Shown here: positions 51,051 through 51,472 of the stretch, in pieces | Layout: each line of letters opens with the position of its first letter | How positions within the stretch are numbered: the stretch's first letter is position 1 | Assembly (NCBI GenBank): GCA_905221605.1 | Contig: CAJNDS010002379.1 | Coordinates: 1,312,501-1,363,972 of the forward strand | Direction: 5' to 3' | Length of the DNA stretch: 51,472 nucleotides | Origin: Symbiodinium natans | Lineage: Eukaryota > Sar > Dinophyceae > Suessiales > Symbiodiniaceae | Notes under the pieces: generated by a model | Databases searched by the model: none | What the model was told of the DNA's origin: nothing | What the model saw: only the letters and a program-made list of their open reading frames with translations | Translations under genes and position numbers: made by a program

Positions 51051-51112
51051 GAAGATGCGGGCTGATGCCATTTCATTCAACTCGGCCATCAGCGCGTGCG
51101 AAAGAGCGATCT
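51051..51112 (+). CDS. PPR exon (first helix), last visible
   Basis: Acceptor GAACAG|G; frame KMRADAISFNSAISACERAI, after which the frame loses the pattern, so a donor lies near 51112. 51113-51472 is unique sequence with no repeat and no recognised coding. Confidence 0.85.
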
Positions 51113-51472
51113 ATGGCTTTCGAGAAGCGATGGGGAGTGCGACGTTGAAAAAGGGCAGCTGGACGAGCCATTCAACAAAATACGTAGAAGCTTGAATCTC
51201 ACATTTCTCGAATGTATATTCTGCACTTCAAGATATTCAAGAGGGGACGCTGTCCGGGTTTGGCGTTTCGTTTCTCTAGAGCCTTTCTGGTGCGCTGGCG
51301 TATGGGGGAGCGTATTGTAGTACGACATCTTCATGAAATGATGGGGATACGATCGGAAGAAATCGAAATAAGAATGATTATGAAATTGAATGTCTTTTGG
51401 GCTTCAACTCGTTTTAGTTTCTCGTTTTTTATTGCTTTGAGAGCTCATGTCGATATTCACCTTAGCACTGAA

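Overview
The window looks like nuclear DNA of a core dinoflagellate, with a Symbiodiniaceae/Suessiales-type genome most likely. Five things point there: exons on one strand, cut into short pieces by many introns; splice donors that are GA or GC as often as GT, with acceptors almost always AG|G; protein families typical of dinoflagellates (PPR strings, IQ strings, an FVSH...WVCAYANNQH...IWCCFE protein, LRR and multi-pass membrane proteins); introns that look like small inverted-repeat elements; and huge amounts of plant-type telomere heptamer (TTTAGGG/CCCTAAA) scattered inside the chromosome. I found no prokaryotic operon, rRNA, tRNA or CRISPR array. Most of the longer open frames are chance frames in repeats.

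Layout, all confident host exons on the + strand. (1) 0.2-8.0 kb: short exons with IQ-like basic helices and coiled-coil-like helices, separated by introns of telomere heptamer. (2) 8.0-11.1 kb: arrays, one inverted-repeat element and weak exon candidates. (3) 11.16-12.58 kb: a gene of the FVSH/WVCAYANNQH family, cut by a CA/CCCA-rich intron. (4) 13.1-14.0 kb: two small exon candidates. (5) 14.10-18.28 kb: the best gene, an LRR plus zinc-binding plus multi-pass membrane protein whose eight exons can be joined in frame by eye. (6) 19.1-21.15 kb: a secreted or anchored LRR protein with about 19 repeats. (7) 22.8-23.5 kb: a 5'-truncated LINE reverse transcriptase on the minus strand, abutting a host exon. 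(8) 24.4-32.7 kb: a series of PPR exons. (9) 32.8-43.3 kb: a gene-poor satellite block (inverted-repeat satellites, about 1-kb higher-order repeats, an ATTAAACC hairpin, a CTA microsatellite, an A/T hairpin). (10) 43.4-51.1 kb: PPR exons again.

Two signals stand out. First, exons with recognisable coding tend to have CCCTAAA repeats just upstream and TTTAGGG repeats just downstream. Each intron therefore runs donor-(TTTAGGG)n...(CCCTAAA)n-acceptor and could fold into a hairpin. Stretches with the opposite flank order mostly do not code and sit where the loop would be. Second, the 14-21 kb genes carry roughly 105-260-bp introns with their own terminal inverted repeats (introner-like elements). 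One family (ends GGTAGCCCAGT/ACTGGGCTACC) has six copies here, four of them joined to or interrupted by telomere-like repeat. Telomere repeat and introner-like elements thus appear to be parts of the same intron-building process.

Limits: all joins, counts and domain calls were made by eye. No alignment, profile search or transcript was available. Exons split by noncanonical splice sites are given with approximate ends.
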